A stretch of DNA of 64,000 nt from the NCBI RefSeq assembly GCF_000178855.1, contig NZ_ADVG01000002.1, positions 1,922,001 through 1,986,000 of the forward strand. Direction: 5' to 3'. The DNA is from Ktedonobacter racemifer DSM 44963. GTDB taxonomy: Bacteria; Chloroflexota; Ktedonobacteria; Ktedonobacterales; Ktedonobacteraceae. The notes below the pieces were generated by a model. The model saw only the letters and a list, made by a program, of their open reading frames with translations. It did no database searches and was not told the DNA's origin. The position numbers were made by a program, and so were the translations under genes. This document shows positions 63,074-64,000 of this stretch, piece after piece; the stretch's first letter is position 1; the number at the start of each line of letters is the position of its first letter.

Positions 63074-64000
63074 TTACTCCCTTCCATCCTGGCGCTGGCG
63101 CATATAGTGGAGAAGATCCTCGCGCTGGGCCTGCAAGCGTGGTGAAAGCCCCTCGCCCATCCAGTCAAAAAAGGCGTCGGGAGCGTTGGGTGGCATCGCC
63201 AGCGCCTCACTCGCCGCCTGGTTGATCTCATCCTCAAGCTCACGCTGCATCTCCTGGTCCTGGGCCTCGGTCAGTATCTCTTGCGCGAAGAGCAGGCGGC
63301 GCAGGCGTGTGATGGGGTCTTTCCCCTGCCAGGAGGCAACTTCCTGGGCGTCACGATAACGCGTGGGATCATCGGCGGTCGTATGCGCGCCAATGCGATA
63401 GGTCAGTGTCTCAATCAGTGTAGGGCCAGCCCCTGAGCGCGCTCGCTCAACGGCCTGCAGCATCACGTCGTAGACGGCAAGGATATCATTGCCATCCACC
63501 AGATGCGAAGGAATACCGAAGCCGAGACCACGCGCGGCAAAGGAGGGCGCAGCAGACTGGCGATGGCGTGGCACGCTGATCGCCCAGCCATTGTTCTGCA
63601 CTACCAGTATCACGGGCGCCTGGAAGACACCTGCGAAGTTCAATGCCTCGTTAAAATCGCCCTCAGAGGTCGCGCCGTCGCCACAGACGCCTACCGCGAC
63701 CGCCGGGTCGCCCGAAAGCTTCGCGCCCATGGCTAACCCTACAGCATGCAGCATCTGCGTTCCAATGACGATCTGGATGGGGAAGCAATGAGTCTCCCTG
63801 GGGTAGGTCGGCGTAAAGCCACGGAAAGAGTAGATCAGGGTGGTAAGCGGCACACCTTTGACGATGTGCGAGGCAATCTCGCGGTAGGAGGTCGCGAGCC
63901 AATCCTGGGGCTGGAGCGGCACAGCCAGGCCCACAGCCGTTGCCTCCTGACCCAGCAGCGAACCGAATGTGGTAGCGCGCCCCTGGCGCTGGAGCGCGAT
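63074..64000 (-). CDS. 2-oxoacid dehydrogenase E1 component, alpha subunit (5' end outside window)
   Basis: The frame is open to the window edge; codons upstream of 63934 read IALQRQGRATTFGSLLGQEA, so the true start lies beyond 64000. The thiamine-diphosphate motif is complete: GDGATSEGDFNEALNFA ending in VVQNN. The phosphorylation-loop region (TYRIGAHTTADDPTRYR) is of the branched-chain/pyruvate E1alpha type. About 309 residues are visible of an expected 330-370. It is the first visible gene of the E1alpha-E1beta-E2-E3 operon. Confidence 0.93.
   Translation of the reverse strand: MALQRQGRATTFGSLLGQEATAVGLAVPLQPQDWLATSYREIASHIVKGVPLTTLIYSFRGFTPTYPRETHCFPIQIVIGTQMLHAVGLAMGAKLSGDPAVAVGVCGDGATSEGDFNEALNFAGVFQAPVILVVQNNGWAISVPRHRQSAAPSFAARGLGFGIPSHLVDGNDILAVYDVMLQAVERARSGAGPTLIETLTYRIGAHTTADDPTRYRDAQEVASWQGKDPITRLRRLLFAQEILTEAQDQEMQRELEDEINQAASEALAMPPNAPDAFFDWMGEGLSPRLQAQREDLLHYMRQRQDGRE

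Noticed and set aside
1..64000. tRNA or rRNA genes
   Set aside because: I looked for T-loop GTTCGA-type motifs with flanking stems. The few matches (for example near 20636) are inside protein genes and lack cloverleaf arms.

Overview
The window looks like chromosome from a Ktedonobacteria-type member of the Chloroflexota. The signs are moderate GC, several Ser/Thr kinases with extracytoplasmic domains, a STAND/TPR regulator, many TnpB-type elements, secreted proteins of unknown function, and an hrcA-dnaK-dnaJ cluster. This is inferred from gene content, not from an alignment.

Layout. 1-2.5 kb: ABC-2 exporter (permease cut by the window edge, plus ATPase). 2.8-9.1 kb: two small membrane or secreted proteins and two tandem paralogous kinases with a lectin-like ectodomain. 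9.6-12.3 kb: Ski2-like RNA helicase. 12.6-15.9 kb: a 46-residue membrane peptide, a glycine T-box leader with glyQS, and an EEP-family phosphatase/nuclease. 16-21 kb: dnaJ, dnaK and hrcA on the minus strand, with a sigma-70-like promoter and a CIRCE-like operator that carries compensatory changes. 21-24.7 kb: a RecA-like ATPase gene split by an IS607/TnpB element and bordered by short dispersed repeats. 24.9-32.7 kb: a STAND regulator divergent from a run of secreted proteins (two DUF2690-like, one C39-like peptidase), with an IS1-family insertion inside. 32.8-38.6 kb: class A PBP and a long TnpB with a C-terminal extension. 38.9-43.5 kb: a kinase with an eight-blade PQQ-like propeller, divergent from a peptidase-MA-type metalloprotease. 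43.5-45.7 kb: dprA broken by the remnant of a serine-recombinase element. 45.8-48.4 kb: a frameshifted multi-PAS histidine kinase. 48.8-52.5 kb: a MurF-Alr fusion and a lipid kinase. 52.6-55.2 kb: a decayed region with a frameshifted TnpB, a fragment of an amino-acid permease, and a 246-bp MITE with target duplications. 55.3-64 kb: APC permease, SDR, Gfo/Idh/MocA oxidoreductase and a four-gene 2-oxoacid dehydrogenase operon.

The most unusual structure is outside the genes. (1) Many genes end in their own, mutually unrelated palindrome. The longest are perfect 26-34 bp stems with short loops, and several start on or inside the stop codon. (2) A stem-loop repeat of about 58 bp recurs four times. 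(3) A GC-rich multi-hairpin repeat recurs four times, including between genes of the hsp and dehydrogenase operons. I saw no tRNA, rRNA or CRISPR array.
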